Of a DNA stretch of 64,000 nucleotides, positions 8,397 through 18,103 are shown piece by piece; the first letter of the stretch is position 1; the number at the start of each line of letters is the position of its first letter. The notes below the pieces were generated by a model. That model saw only the letters and a program-made list of their open reading frames with translations, was not told the origin of the DNA and did no database searches. The translations under genes and the position numbers were made by a program. The stretch is from assembly GCF_014192275.1 (NCBI RefSeq), contig NZ_JACHXR010000002.1, forward strand, positions 186,001 to 250,000. The letters are read 5' to 3'. Source of the stretch: Halomonas stenophila (GTDB lineage Bacteria; Pseudomonadota; Gammaproteobacteria; Pseudomonadales; Halomonadaceae).

Positions 8397-9584
8397 ATGG
8401 ATGTCAGAATCGATAGCTTCCGGGCACTGCTGGATAGCCTGCCCAGCATCGCCAAGGAAGGGCTGCTGATTCATGCCCAACGCTTGCCGGCCAGCGCTCG
8501 CACTATGCTGCTGCCTCGTCAGCTCGCTTACTACTATGATCGTCACGCCGATGGGGAGTCCGTTGGTAAACCGGCAGGCTTCGTCTGTGGCGTCAGCGGC
8601 CGCAACCTGCTGCCGGCCGTGAACTTCTGCCAGGACATTCGTGCCTGGCGTGCCCGCCTGGAGCGCCACGGCATCAAGGTCGTCAAGGCGGCTTCCTTTT
8701 CTGGGCGCTCGCAGCGCGACCACCTGCGCTATGCCAAGAAGATCGGCTATCCGGTGGTCTTGAAGCCGGTGATTCGCAATACCCTGTACGAAGAGTTCAT
8801 CACGGACATCTCCAACGAAAACGAACTGGAGTTCCTCTTTCGCAAGTCGCGTGAGCTCAAGAAGAACAAGGCCAGTGATCTCACGGCTTCCCCCTACGCC
8901 ATGACGCGTCTCTCGGAAGACCACGTGGACGAACATGGTCGTCGCTTCCTGCCCCTCAGTGTGCGCTACCTGCTGGAGAAGCAGTTGGCGGGTCGACACC
9001 TGCGCCTGATCATGGCCGAAGGCCAGCTGGCGGCGGCCTTCCACAAGCCGCTACAGGACAAGGCCTGGCAACCGGCCGATAACCTGCATGAGAGCTACCG
9101 AGCCCTGGGAGAGAAGGTCGCCAAGGTCATGCAGGGCATGGCCTTCTTGCGCATCGACCTGGTCGTGGAGGATCCGGCCAGCGAAGCCAAGGAGGGTAAC
9201 CACGCGGTCATTTCCCTATCAGAGCACCTCAAGTGCTACAAGCTCTATGACGAGCATCCGGCGGTGACGCAACGGCTGCTGGAGCTGGTGGCAGGTTGCT
9301 CGCCGGATATCTCCCTGGAAACCCCCTTGCAAATCGAGGCGGTGCTGGCCGGTATCAGCCGTGGCGAGCGTCTCGAAAGGGAACTGCGGCGCACCGCTCA
9401 GGCACTGGGGATGGAGCTGGCAATCGAGGAGCTGGATCAGGTGACGGGACGGGTGCGCTTCCATGCCTCGGGGCCGGCCTGGGCGGGTTCCGCCTTGACA
9501 TGGGCTTATGCCAACGGCCTGGGGATCGAAGAGATCCCGACCAGCGTAGATGTCAAGGTGATACGTTCGGGCCGGGGGGGGTAA
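8397..9584 (+). CDS. Inactive-looking ATP-grasp/acylphosphatase-like protein
   Basis: A paralogue of the preceding protein with degraded motifs. The ATP lysine strand VVLKPVIRNTLYEEF lacks the glycine-rich loop, LEKQLAGRHLRLIMAEG is kept, and the metal end reads VISLSEHLK in place of Glu-x-Asn. The last 80 residues follow the acylphosphatase fold pattern (RRTAQALGMEL...TGRVRFHASGP...IPTSVDVKVI) but lack the GVGFR arginine and the VRN asparagine. It probably works as a pseudo-enzyme partner of the active protein upstream. An in-frame opening extends to 8271, but ATG 8397 is chosen because AAGGCGAG (8384-8391) lies just before it and because it starts 14 bases after the upstream stop. It ends one base before the next gene. 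Confidence 0.75.
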   Translation: MDVRIDSFRALLDSLPSIAKEGLLIHAQRLPASARTMLLPRQLAYYYDRHADGESVGKPAGFVCGVSGRNLLPAVNFCQDIRAWRARLERHGIKVVKAASFSGRSQRDHLRYAKKIGYPVVLKPVIRNTLYEEFITDISNENELEFLFRKSRELKKNKASDLTASPYAMTRLSEDHVDEHGRRFLPLSVRYLLEKQLAGRHLRLIMAEGQLAAAFHKPLQDKAWQPADNLHESYRALGEKVAKVMQGMAFLRIDLVVEDPASEAKEGNHAVISLSEHLKCYKLYDEHPAVTQRLLELVAGCSPDISLETPLQIEAVLAGISRGERLERELRRTAQALGMELAIEELDQVTGRVRFHASGPAWAGSALTWAYANGLGIEEIPTSVDVKVIRSGRGG

Positions 9585-9585
9585 G

Positions 9586-12500
9586 ATGGCAGTACTCAAC
9601 GAGCATTTCGATTATGAAGACATCAGGGAATACCTGGATGGTCAGCTGAATAAGTTCAGTAGCCCGGTGCACTTGAGAATACAAAGTGAAAAATTAAGGA
9701 ATCTCAATGCCTTCATGATCGCGGCGGAGTTTCAGCGACGAGGGCATTTCGTTGTATGGGAGAAGAAGTCAAGATTCGAGGTGATTGACCTGGAGCCTAG
9801 GCTCTCGTTTTCCTTTTCTCACCTGAGGGGCTATTCTCGTGGAGCGATAAGTCTATTACGAGACAAGGCTGTCTTCAAGAGAGCACTATCAGAAAGTGGA
9901 ATCAGCGTCGCGACGGGTGTCGCAGTGCCCACGCATGACAAGGAAGGGGGCAGGCAATTCGTTGCCAAGAGTCAGACCGCCTGTGTCATCAAGCCAGCAT
10001 GTGGGCATAAGGGTAAAGGGGTCACTGTTGGTGTCAAAAGTGACGACCAGTTCGATTATGCCTGGGACCTGGCGGTCAAGGAAAATCGAGACGAGAGCGA
10101 TATTCTCATAGAAGATCAGTTCTCGGGAGGAGTTGAAGCTCGCTTCCTCGTGGTTGGTGGAAAATGCGTCAGTGTCTGTAGGCGGATTCCGCCAATCGTC
10201 GTTGGTGATGGCGTAAAGACCGTCGACGAACTGATCGAAGAAAAGAATGCGGAGAAGCGGAAAAGTCCGGGCCAGGTCATACGTCAGATCAAGCTCGACG
10301 AGCATCGGGTCGGGCTGATCAAGGCACAGGGCTTCTCCTTGGATGACGTGCCCGAGCGAGGGACCTATGTGCTCATCGACCACAAGGCAGGCGCCAGTAC
10401 TGGTGCCGATACCCTGGAAATCAGCGATCTCGTTCATCCCGACTATCTCAGGATTGCCGAGCATGTCTCTCGGGTAGCAAAGAATATCCCTGTTCTTGGT
10501 GTGGATATTATATCAAAGAGCTTTTCAGGGGTGCCGACAAGAGAAAGCTATATCGTCCTGGAAGGCAATATAGCACCAGGATTGAGTGGCCATTGTTACC
10601 CTAGCTACGGTAATCCAAAAAACATAGTTTCACCGATTGTTGATCATGCCCTCTCTCTCTCCAGGTCGAAGAGTTTAAGAAGCCTTCCTGCTTGTAACTT
10701 GGTCGAGAGGCCTCTGAGCCAGGGGGCGTTCACCAGCTTTTCTGAAGCCTGTGAGGAATGGTTGGACGGCAGTGTGGATATGACAGATAAGTCAATGTCC
10801 TTCAAACTTGGCCATGATGTGAGGTGCAGTGAATTGGCAAAACGAGTCTATGAGCATAACCGGTCAGGTGAGTCGCTGGTATTCTTTGAAAAGCCTCCAG
10901 TGACGACCAAGGCGCTCACCGTCACCTTTTGTGGCGATACGAGTCTGGGGTATTACTATCTCGAGAAGTCAAAGAGAAAATATGCCGAGGCTTATGAGCG
11001 CTTACAGGACAACCCCATCTCATTCTTTGATGGGGTCAGGCCTCTTATCGACGGAAGCGATGAAGTCATCGTGAACCTCGAAACGGTGCTTAGTCATGCA
11101 CCCGGCGCACCTATAGAAGGTAAGGAATATCCCGGCTGTGATGATCCAGATGTGACCATTGAGGTTCTCAAGGAGCTAGGGGTAACGGCCGTCACCTTGG
11201 CCAACAATCATACAATGGATTACGGGCCAGACAAGATGTTGGCCATGATCGAGAAGCTGAAAAGTCATGGCATTGCCGTTATTGGCGCCGGCAGGAATCT
11301 CGAGGAAGCACGTAAGCCCTATCATATACAGATGAATGCAGAAGACGGGGTGAAGAACCTCTACATATTCAATGGTATGCGCTCGACAAGGCGCTACATG
11401 GGATACGGTTTCTTTGCCAAGAAAGATAAGCCGGGCATTGCCAGCACGAGCTTCAAGGCAATGTCACGCGAAATCCAGAAAGTCAAGTCTGCAGACCCTG
11501 ACGGTATCATTATCGTCTGTCCTCACTGGCAGGGCATCGATTACCAGGATACGAGCGAGAAGCATCGAGAGTGGTCCCGGGCCATCATCGATGCGGGTGC
11601 GGATCATGTGGTAGCGCATGGATCGCATAAAGCTGACGCTGTAGAGACGTATAGAGGCGGCAAGATTTTTCATTCAATCGGGAATTTTGTCTTCAATTCT
11701 CCCGGAAGATATAAGGCTAAGCAGGCGGAACCATATAGCTTTGTCGTGAGTCTTACTGTCGATGAGATGTTGCGGTCAAGCATTCGCTCAGAGAAGATAT
11801 GTACAGACAATAAAAGAACGGGCTTCAAGACATACGTGGTCGACGAAGTTGATAGAAGCAACGAGGCGCCAGAAAAAGAAAAGTCATTCAGCGGGATGGA
11901 CTATTGCCTGCAAAAAATGCGTAATGGCAATGCTCTTGTGGTCGTCGACGACAACTGGAGTAAAGGGAGGAGGGTTCATTCTGGTCAACACGGAAAGGAT
12001 GATCATGAAATCATCGAGAAGGCAAAAAGAAGCAATGTCAGGGAGATTATTGCCAGTCGTGAGTTTGATGGGGAAGGAATACCAGTCAAGTATGTCGAAA
12101 ACACATTGCAATATTTTCTAGACGCAGGAAAGTCGGCGAGAAGGAAGTTTAAAGGTAAGGTCCTGGCGGTTACCGGATCTGCTGGAAAAAGCAGTACGGT
12201 ATTGATGCTGTCACATGTGCTGAGGTCTATGGGGTTTTCGGTGCTTAGCACCGATAGTAATCATAATACGATTTATGGCATTTCGGCGCTCTTGTCCAAC
12301 CTTAATGATGATTATGATTTTTGTGTTGTTGAAGCAGCCTTGAGTGGGTTCTATAGGTATGAGAACCATGTTGGGAAACTCATCTCCCCGGATGTTTCTA
12401 TCATCACATCCATCGACGTGAGTCAGCCTGAGCTCATAGAGTCTTCGGAGAAAACGGCATATTATAAGTCGAAGATATATGAGGGTTTAGGCAAGGAAGG

Positions 12501-13242
12501 CGGGGCGGTATATTGCAACAATACAAAACATTCCCAGCATTTGGCCTTCATGGCAAATGCCTTCAGCAATAACCCAGTGTCTTATGGTGATGATGACTCG
12601 ACTGTTTCGCTAAAGCATTTTGATGTGAATGCCGGTGGCAGCGGGAAAGTTCTCTGCTCCATTGACGACGAGATCATCGAGTATACAATACCTACGCCAA
12701 GCCGAGCAATGGCCTATAATTCATTGGCTGTGTTGTCGGCATGCAAGGCTCTTGGCTTGAACTTGGCTGAAGCCGCGACAAGTCTCGCCTCATCACCAAA
12801 AGAGAAAAGGGTTCTTGATTTCTACTCCGGTGCGTTATTTGGCAAGAATATAGAGTTCGTTGATGACACCAAAAACGCAACGATCAATTCAGTCAAGGAA
12901 GTCCTGAAAGTTCTCTCAGCCAAGAAGGTGACCGGTAAAAAAATCTTTGTTCTTGGAAGACTTGTTCACTTGGGTGAGCATGAGAGAAATATTTATTCTG
13001 AGATCGCTGCACTGCTTGATGAATTTACACCCGACCTGGTAATAGGGCTTGGTGATGAAGTCAAACCAGCAATGGCGGGGCTGGACGGTTTGGTGTTTCA
13101 TGGAATCCTTCAGGATACCGATGAGTTAATGGGTGAGCTTTCGACACTGGTGGAAGATGGGGATCTGGTTGCCATAAAGGGTTCCTCTCGTGGTACTGGA
13201 ATTCGCAAGACTGCGGATAGAGTCATATCCGAGATAAGGTAG
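9586..13242 (+). CDS. ATP-grasp/CapA/MurF-like three-domain fusion
   Basis: A 1218-residue protein with three recognisable parts. (1) Residues about 85-350: CphA-type ATP-grasp with [52 protein letters not shown] and an LEGN metal site. (2) About 444-720: a CapA/PgsA-type domain of poly-gamma-glutamate capsule synthesis, with [38 protein letters not shown] and HSIGNFVF. (3) About 770-1218: a Mur-ligase module closest to MurF, with P-loop [10 protein letters not shown] (about 860), YKSKIYEGL (position of the carbamylated lysine), [25 protein letters not shown] and [11 protein letters not shown]. Cyanophycin synthetase also joins ATP-grasp and Mur-ligase domains; here a CapA domain sits between them. 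This suggests one chain elongating or branching an amino-acid polymer (inference). No transmembrane segment was evident. GC is lower than in the flanks. Confidence 0.9.
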   Translation: MAVLNEHFDYEDIREYLDGQLNKFSSPVHLRIQSEKLRNLNAFMIAAEFQRRGHFVVWEKKSRFEVIDLEPRLSFSFSHLRGYSRGAISLLRDKAVFKRALSESGISVATGVAVPTHDKEGGRQFVAKSQTACVIKPACGHKGKGVTVGVKSDDQFDYAWDLAVKENRDESDILIEDQFSGGVEARFLVVGGKCVSVCRRIPPIVVGDGVKTVDELIEEKNAEKRKSPGQVIRQIKLDEHRVGLIKAQGFSLDDVPERGTYVLIDHKAGASTGADTLEISDLVHPDYLRIAEHVSRVAKNIPVLGVDIISKSFSGVPTRESYIVLEGNIAPGLSGHCYPSYGNPKNIVSPIVDHALSLSRSKSLRSLPACNLVERPLSQGAFTSFSEACEEWLDGSVDMTDKSMSFKLGHDVRCSELAKRVYEHNRSGESLVFFEKPPVTTKALTVTFCGDTSLGYYYLEKSKRKYAEAYERLQDNPISFFDGVRPLIDGSDEVIVNLETVLSHAPGAPIEGKEYPGCDDPDVTIEVLKELGVTAVTLANNHTMDYGPDKMLAMIEKLKSHGIAVIGAGRNLEEARKPYHIQMNAEDGVKNLYIFNGMRSTRRYMGYGFFAKKDKPGIASTSFKAMSREIQKVKSADPDGIIIVCPHWQGIDYQDTSEKHREWSRAIIDAGADHVVAHGSHKADAVETYRGGKIFHSIGNFVFNSPGRYKAKQAEPYSFVVSLTVDEMLRSSIRSEKICTDNKRTGFKTYVVDEVDRSNEAPEKEKSFSGMDYCLQKMRNGNALVVVDDNWSKGRRVHSGQHGKDDHEIIEKAKRSNVREIIASREFDGEGIPVKYVENTLQYFLDAGKSARRKFKGKVLAVTGSAGKSSTVLMLSHVLRSMGFSVLSTDSNHNTIYGISALLSNLNDDYDFCVVEAALSGFYRYENHVGKLISPDVSIITSIDVSQPELIESSEKTAYYKSKIYEGLGKEGGAVYCNNTKHSQHLAFMANAFSNNPVSYGDDDSTVSLKHFDVNAGGSGKVLCSIDDEIIEYTIPTPSRAMAYNSLAVLSACKALGLNLAEAATSLASSPKEKRVLDFYSGALFGKNIEFVDDTKNATINSVKEVLKVLSAKKVTGKKIFVLGRLVHLGEHERNIYSEIAALLDEFTPDLVIGLGDEVKPAMAGLDGLVFHGILQDTDELMGELSTLVEDGDLVAIKGSSRGTGIRKTADRVISEIR

Positions 13243-13249
13243 CTGACTT

Positions 13250-13455
13250 GAAGGGATCATGGGGGGCGGTCTCGGTGAGTCGACGATCTCGTCGAGTTCT
13301 TCCTGGCCGTAGCGACAGGTCTGTGCCCTTCGGCAGGTAGTGCCGCAAGAGACCATCGGCGTTCTCCTTGCCACCTCGTTGCCATGAGCCATGCGGGGCT
13401 GCGAAAGAGATCGCCTTGCCGGTTGCAGACATCATATTCCTTCCCATGAACCCGC
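13250..13455 (-). mobile_element. Decayed IS30-family transposase fragment
   Basis: On the minus strand a short reading reproduces the C-terminal IS30 transposase signature: HGKEY, then after a frameshift [21 protein letters not shown] followed by LPKGTDLS, then after another frameshift [12 protein letters not shown]30 proteins typically read DNGKEF...P(Y/H)[24 protein letters not shown]. At least two frameshifts and the absence of the rest of the gene make it a dead remnant. It lies in the gap between two lower-GC ATP-grasp genes, so it marks a past insertion or recombination event there. I saw no terminal inverted repeats. Confidence 0.75.
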
Positions 13456-13821
13456 TTGCCTCGGTGCTCTGCGCTTATCGGATATCGTGTACCTGAATCC
13501 CGAGCGAGCATCAGTGCCCCGGAGGCAGTAGGACTTTAGAGAACGAACCTGATTCGGGCGTCATCGATGTCGTCAGTCACTGTATTCTTGAAGAATAAGA
13601 TGAGATCGATCTGAAGCAAGAGCAGACAGAGGTCTTCCGCCAGTTGTTCATGAGCGCCTTGAGCTATTGCATACGGATCCCGCAAGGGGTTCGAGCTTAG
13701 GATGCTTGATTCCTGGCAATCATTGCTCTGAGTAGCACATGATTCTTGATAGTGGAGCGTCAGGCCTCGCTGATGCTCGTGAAGGTTTTCTTCTCTCAAC
13801 CCTATATAAAGGAACGTATTG
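13456..13821. other. Intergenic stretch with no convincing gene
   Basis: An 87-codon opening on the minus strand (13536-13799) has no recognisable protein pattern and no clear ribosome binding site, so I do not call it. The stretch probably includes more decayed sequence from the IS30 event and the promoter and leader of the next gene. A TATATAAAGGAAC segment at 13803-13815 supplies the Shine-Dalgarno of that gene. Confidence 0.4.
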
Positions 13822-16407
13822 GTGATTCATTCTAGCCGCTTGAAGAAATCAGAGTACTACGATTACAAGAGATTGGGAAAAATCATTTCTCAGGATCCTG
13901 TGCATGCCACGTTTTCCAACGTTGCCGCATCATTGGGAGTGTCATGCCTAAAGCTGTCTAAATCAGTTTCCATCCTTTCTCAGGACGATGAGTTCGTTAT
14001 TTACCGGCTCAATGAGCCAGGAATCAATTCGATCGTTTCAGCCAAGTTGTGTCGCGACAAGAAGATCGCAAGCGATATTGTCAGAGATGCCGGCATCAAT
14101 GCGCCTGAGTCGTATTCATTTCGCGGTAATAGGAAAGAGCGGGCCTGCAAGATTACCTCGGATTTTTTTCCATGTGTCGTGAAGCCTCACTCTAGCTACG
14201 GTGGGAAAGGAATCTCACTTGATATCGATGACTACGAAAAGCTGTCAGTTGCCTTTGACAGGGCGGCGCTGGAATCAGAAACGGTTATTATTGAAAGGCA
14301 GATAACTGGCGACGATTATAGGTTGTATGTCGTTGATGGCAGCGTTGTTGCGGTGAGTCAAAGGTTTGAGGCTCACGTTGTTGGTGATGGGAAGCACTCG
14401 GTGCGTGAGTTGGTAAATAAGAAGAATAAAGAAAGGAGAAAGAATCCCAGGCTGAGAAAGCTGCTTATAAAGATCGATGATAGAGCCGTCGATATCTTGA
14501 AGGCCCAAGGAGAAACTCTTGGCAATATTCCTGAGAAGGGGAAGGTTGTAAAGTTAAGAGATGTGAGGAATGTGAGTTCTGGAGGCGAAAATCTTGATGT
14601 CACGGATTTTGTTCATCCTGCCTTTTGTGATATTGCGGCGAAGATAAACTCTCTCTTTCCCGGGATCTATTCAAGCGGCATTGATCTGATTGCCGAAGAT
14701 ATAAGGAAGTCCCCCGAAGGCCAAGACTGGGGCTTCATTGAAATCAATATCAACGGTTCCATTGTTCATCACAATCTCGGAAACTTCGACTCCTCCAGGA
14801 ATGTTGCCAAGTCAGCGATATCCGGGCTTTTCTATCCGTCTTATATAAACGATAAAAAAAGCATCACCTTGAGTCTTGAGTATAGCAAGAGTGATAAGGG
14901 CAAGATAGAGGAGTTGCTGGTAAGGGAAACTGCACTACGCGAAGTGGCGGGGGAGGTAGATTTTGGTGAGGAAAAGATCAAGGTAAGCCTTTCTGGAAGA
15001 AAGCAAGCAGTTGACGATATAGTAACGACATTGCAGTGGTTGTTGAAGAAAGAAGTTGATTTGCCGTTTTTAAACAATGGCACCAAGTCGTTACATGGGT
15101 CAAAGGGGTTTTATTCATACAGCGGCGCATGCGTTGCCCAGCCGATCTCCTATGGAGAGAGACGCTCTCTATTTAGTCGATCTTCTGCTTTGCACCAGCA
15201 GTTGATAGTGGACGCTGCCTTGGCGAGAGGGCTTGGTGTCTATCGCGATAATTCAAGATTCATTAGAGTCGAGGGCGGGGAGGAGACGGTCTGGTTCTAT
15301 AATTCAATGCCAGAGATGACAACATACGGCGATCGTTACATCTCCAACAGCAAACATCTTACAAAGCTTTTCCTGTCGTCACTGGGCGTTAGTGTCCCGC
15401 AGGGAAAGGCATTCGGAAAGGAAAACATAGAAGACGCCTGGAGCTTTGCCAAGTCGATTGGGCTTCCTGTTGTCGTCAAGCACTCTGGAGGGAAGGGGGT
15501 AACAGCCAGCATCAAGGACGAGGATAGTTTCAGGTCTGCTTGGCATCATGATGTCAGCAATATAGTCGAGCGTCATGTTGAGGGTGAAAACTTTGGGCTG
15601 TTTGTTGTCAACGGCAGAATAATCTGTGCGGCTAGGCGAGCTCCTGCCTATGTTGTTGGTGATGGTGCCAGCTCGATAAGGGAGTTGGTGAGACAAAAGG
15701 ATAGAAAGCGCAGAAGTAATCCTTATCTAGGGGCCAAGTCGTTTGTGGTCACCGATGAGATGGAAGTGTATCTCAAGTCGCATGGGTTGACTCCTGATAC
15801 AGTAGTGGATGAGGGAAGGAAAGTCCGGGTCACCAGTGTCGCGAGCATCGGCAATGGTGGAGAGAGCCATGACGTGACAGATCGAGTCCACCCTTCGTGG
15901 AGTGATATCGTCAAGAAAGTGCATGGGGCGTTTGCCAGTTGCATTCACTTCGGGGTGAATTTGTTGGCTAAAGATATATCTTTGCCGCCCGAGGATCAGG
16001 AGTGGGCCATTTGTGGCGTCAACACTAATCCGGAAATTGCGATGCATCACTTCCCTGCCTCGGGTGAGCCAAGGGATGCTGCAGGGGTGCTTATTGATCA
16101 TATTATGCAGCGATGCCTGATGCCCACGACGAAGCGGAAGAAAGAGGCTGTTTTTGTCAAGGTCTCCGGCGATGTTCAAGGGGTTGGATATCGGAAATAC
16201 CTGGCCAGGGCTGCCTCGAGGTATGATGTGGAAGGTGGTATTGTAAACTTGGAAGATGGCTCTGTTTACTTTGAGTGCAGAGGCTATAGAAATGCCATTG
16301 ACTATCTCTTGAGCTGTGCACGGATAGGGACACGAAAAGCCAGTGTGGACAAGGTTGAGGTATTAGAGAAGAGTCAAGAGACTCAAGGATTCGACATGAG
16401 TTTCTAA
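13822..16407 (+). CDS. Tandem ATP-grasp protein with two acylphosphatase-like domains
   Basis: An 861-residue duplicated protein. Half 1: ATP-grasp with CVVKPHSSYGGKGIS (about 115), IERQITGDDYRLYVVDG, HVVGDGKHSVRELVNKK, and metal site FIEININGS (about 306), then an acylphosphatase-like segment (about 350-416) without the catalytic Arg. Half 2 (about 490-760): ATP-grasp-like with a shortened loop VVVKHSGGKGVTAS, GVNLLAKD where an Asp is usual, and ICGVNTNPE where the metal Glu is Gly, so probably inactive. It ends in a full acylphosphatase domain (VKVSGDVQGVGYRKY, GGIVNLEDGSVYFE) with catalytic Arg and Asn. The layout is thus active ligase, dead phosphatase, dead ligase, intact phosphatase. 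GTG 13822 is preferred to TTG 13819 because AAGGAA (13809-13814) is then seven bases away. Confidence 0.85.
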   Translation: MIHSSRLKKSEYYDYKRLGKIISQDPVHATFSNVAASLGVSCLKLSKSVSILSQDDEFVIYRLNEPGINSIVSAKLCRDKKIASDIVRDAGINAPESYSFRGNRKERACKITSDFFPCVVKPHSSYGGKGISLDIDDYEKLSVAFDRAALESETVIIERQITGDDYRLYVVDGSVVAVSQRFEAHVVGDGKHSVRELVNKKNKERRKNPRLRKLLIKIDDRAVDILKAQGETLGNIPEKGKVVKLRDVRNVSSGGENLDVTDFVHPAFCDIAAKINSLFPGIYSSGIDLIAEDIRKSPEGQDWGFIEININGSIVHHNLGNFDSSRNVAKSAISGLFYPSYINDKKSITLSLEYSKSDKGKIEELLVRETALREVAGEVDFGEEKIKVSLSGRKQAVDDIVTTLQWLLKKEVDLPFLNNGTKSLHGSKGFYSYSGACVAQPISYGERRSLFSRSSALHQQLIVDAALARGLGVYRDNSRFIRVEGGEETVWFYNSMPEMTTYGDRYISNSKHLTKLFLSSLGVSVPQGKAFGKENIEDAWSFAKSIGLPVVVKHSGGKGVTASIKDEDSFRSAWHHDVSNIVERHVEGENFGLFVVNGRIICAARRAPAYVVGDGASSIRELVRQKDRKRRSNPYLGAKSFVVTDEMEVYLKSHGLTPDTVVDEGRKVRVTSVASIGNGGESHDVTDRVHPSWSDIVKKVHGAFASCIHFGVNLLAKDISLPPEDQEWAICGVNTNPEIAMHHFPASGEPRDAAGVLIDHIMQRCLMPTTKRKKEAVFVKVSGDVQGVGYRKYLARAASRYDVEGGIVNLEDGSVYFECRGYRNAIDYLLSCARIGTRKASVDKVEVLEKSQETQGFDMSF

Positions 16408-16440
16408 TAATATCCACGGCAACGAAAGGAATGCCATTCT

Positions 16441-16466
16441 ATAGAAGCATCGGTGCTCTATTTTTT
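16441..16466 (+). terminator. Rho-independent terminator
   Basis: ATAGAAGCA and TGCTCTAT pair over eight base pairs with one bulged A and a TCGG loop, followed by a run of T (16461-16466). It lies 33 bases after the stop of the tandem ATP-grasp gene, so the next gene probably has its own promoter in the AT-rich stretch 16467-16536. Confidence 0.7.
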
Positions 16467-16548
16467 GGCATCTAATATGGATAAGTCTGATATATCAAAC
16501 GTGCATGTTTGCTTGATGCTTTAACTTGTAAATTTTCAGGAGAGACTT

Positions 16549-17946
16549 ATGGATGATTTTGTTAGCTGGCCGCAACCCTTTTCAGCAACTGCCGTGAAAG
16601 ATGCTTATGGTAAACCCTTGTGTGGTTACTGTATATCTCTGGAGGCCTGGAGAAGAGGGTTGGCTGTTAAGGTGAAGCATGCCGACTATAATAAATATAC
16701 CATATCCAGCAAAGATAAGACGCTGACGTTTAACAAGTCTCTCCTGGTAAAGGATAGAAATCGCATACGAAAGTTGTCCAAGGATAAGCATAGGGTCAAG
16801 GAGCTTTTATCCCAATACGGGGTCAATGTGCCCCGGGGGGAGGTGTTTGGTCCTGATGCCATCCTGGATGATGCACTTTCGTATGCGAAGAGCATTGGAT
16901 ACCCTGTTGTGGTAAAGCCCTTGGTAGGTAGCCTGGGAGATGGGGTTTTTACGAACATTGCAACGGATGAAGAGCTTGTAACTTATTATAAATACCTGAA
17001 GGAAGAGGCGAACGAATCTTCTGTAATCGTCGAAAAACATTTTTCCGGCAATGACTACAGGGCGTTTGTCATTGGTGACGAGGCCGTCGCTATCGTTAAA
17101 AGGATTCCTGCTAATGTCAAGGGGGATGGGAAGAGCACGATAGATCAACTCATCAGCAAGAAGAACGCCTTCAAGAAACTCAACCCCTTCCTGTCGAAAG
17201 GCCTCATCAAGAAAGATAGAGAAGTGCATGATTACATAAACAAGTCTGGCTACAGTCTTGACAGTGTTCTTCCAGAGGGCGAGGTGCTATTTCTCAGGGG
17301 GAAGGCAAATGCATCGGCAGGTGGGGATACCGTTGATTTTACCGATCGTATTCCTCAGAGAGTGAAAGATGCGGCGGTCCTGGCCGTGAAAGCCATAGAC
17401 GGACTTGAACACTGTGGCGTCGATGTTTTATTTGATGAGGAGAGTGAGGAGTACTGCATTCTCGAGCTGAATACAAGAGCTCAGATCGGTGTTAATATGT
17501 ATCCCGTGGAAGGGGAGGGCAGGAATGTTCCAGCACTTCTTGTGGATCACTATTTCCCCGAGTCGAAAGGAAAGAGCGCGAAATTCTCCACTCGCATAGC
17601 TTTCAATAATCAGAAGGTGAGGAATGCCTTGAGAGGAAGCGTCATCGACGAGGTGTCTATCAGCCCGTTCCCCAGGCTCAGCAGCATTCTCCGGAGACGA
17701 TTTGTCTTTTCATGTTCCAGGGTTTCCCCTGCTACGGCATCCGACAGGGTCGCTCGACTGGCTAAACGCTATGGTATTTTAGGATTTGTAAGGTCGCCTT
17801 CCGAAGGAAAGATTGAAGTGGTAGCGGTTGGGGCAAGACAGAAGGTGATCGACTTTAAAAACAAGGCCGTGTCTCGGATGGCGCTCTCCATTGAAGAAGA
17901 AGCGAAGTGGCGTCGTACAGTAAAAAATTGCTTCGAGCGTCTCTGA
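16549..17946 (+). CDS. ATP-grasp ligase with degenerate acylphosphatase tail
   Basis: A 465-residue CphA/GshF-type ATP-grasp protein. Motifs: VVVKPLVGSLGDGVFTN (about 122), VEKHFSGNDYRAFVIGD, VKGDGKSTIDQLISKKN, GVDVLFDEESEEYCILELNTRAQIG (aspartate plus Glu-x-Asn; about 290-315). The catalytic set looks complete. Residues about 384-440 match the acylphosphatase fold (VSPATASDRVARLAKRYG, ILGFVRSPSEGKIEVVAVG), but the GVGFR arginine is absent and VRN is VRS, so that domain is probably inactive. ATG 16549 has AGGAGA five to six bases upstream. The gene follows a terminator and belongs to the lower-GC block. Expected role: amino-acid or peptide ligation, substrate unknown. Confidence 0.85.
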   Translation: MDDFVSWPQPFSATAVKDAYGKPLCGYCISLEAWRRGLAVKVKHADYNKYTISSKDKTLTFNKSLLVKDRNRIRKLSKDKHRVKELLSQYGVNVPRGEVFGPDAILDDALSYAKSIGYPVVVKPLVGSLGDGVFTNIATDEELVTYYKYLKEEANESSVIVEKHFSGNDYRAFVIGDEAVAIVKRIPANVKGDGKSTIDQLISKKNAFKKLNPFLSKGLIKKDREVHDYINKSGYSLDSVLPEGEVLFLRGKANASAGGDTVDFTDRIPQRVKDAAVLAVKAIDGLEHCGVDVLFDEESEEYCILELNTRAQIGVNMYPVEGEGRNVPALLVDHYFPESKGKSAKFSTRIAFNNQKVRNALRGSVIDEVSISPFPRLSSILRRRFVFSCSRVSPATASDRVARLAKRYGILGFVRSPSEGKIEVVAVGARQKVIDFKNKAVSRMALSIEEEAKWRRTVKNCFERL

Positions 17947-17965
17947 CAACATCAAGGGCGGGTAA

Positions 17966-18103
17966 ATGTCACTCGGTCGCCTGTTGAGGATACTTCTTCG
18001 TCAGTTAATAAGGCCGATCATCCGGAAACTCCCCATACCTGTCGTGATTGCCTTGGCGGCGATGGTGTTGTTGCTTATGTTTGTCATCCGTTATTTACGA
18101 TGA
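17966..18103 (+). CDS. Small membrane peptide, 45 residues
   Basis: An ATG preceded by AAGGGCGGG opens a 45-codon frame ending in TGA at 18101-18103. The N-terminal half is basic (MSLGRLLRILLRQLIRPIIR), followed by one hydrophobic span (PVVIALAAMVLLLMFVIRYL), so a single-pass inner-membrane protein with the N terminus in the cytoplasm is predicted. It fits neatly into the 164-base space between two ATP-grasp genes and ends seven bases before the next start. The alternative frame over the same bases gives a cysteine-rich nonsense start for the next gene. Possible role (inference): a membrane anchor for the neighbouring soluble ligases. No family recognised. Confidence 0.6.
   Translation: MSLGRLLRILLRQLIRPIIRKLPIPVVIALAAMVLLLMFVIRYLR

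Noticed and set aside
13536..13799. 87-codon minus frame in the gap before the tandem ligase
   Set aside because: No recognisable pattern or ribosome binding site; probably decayed sequence.
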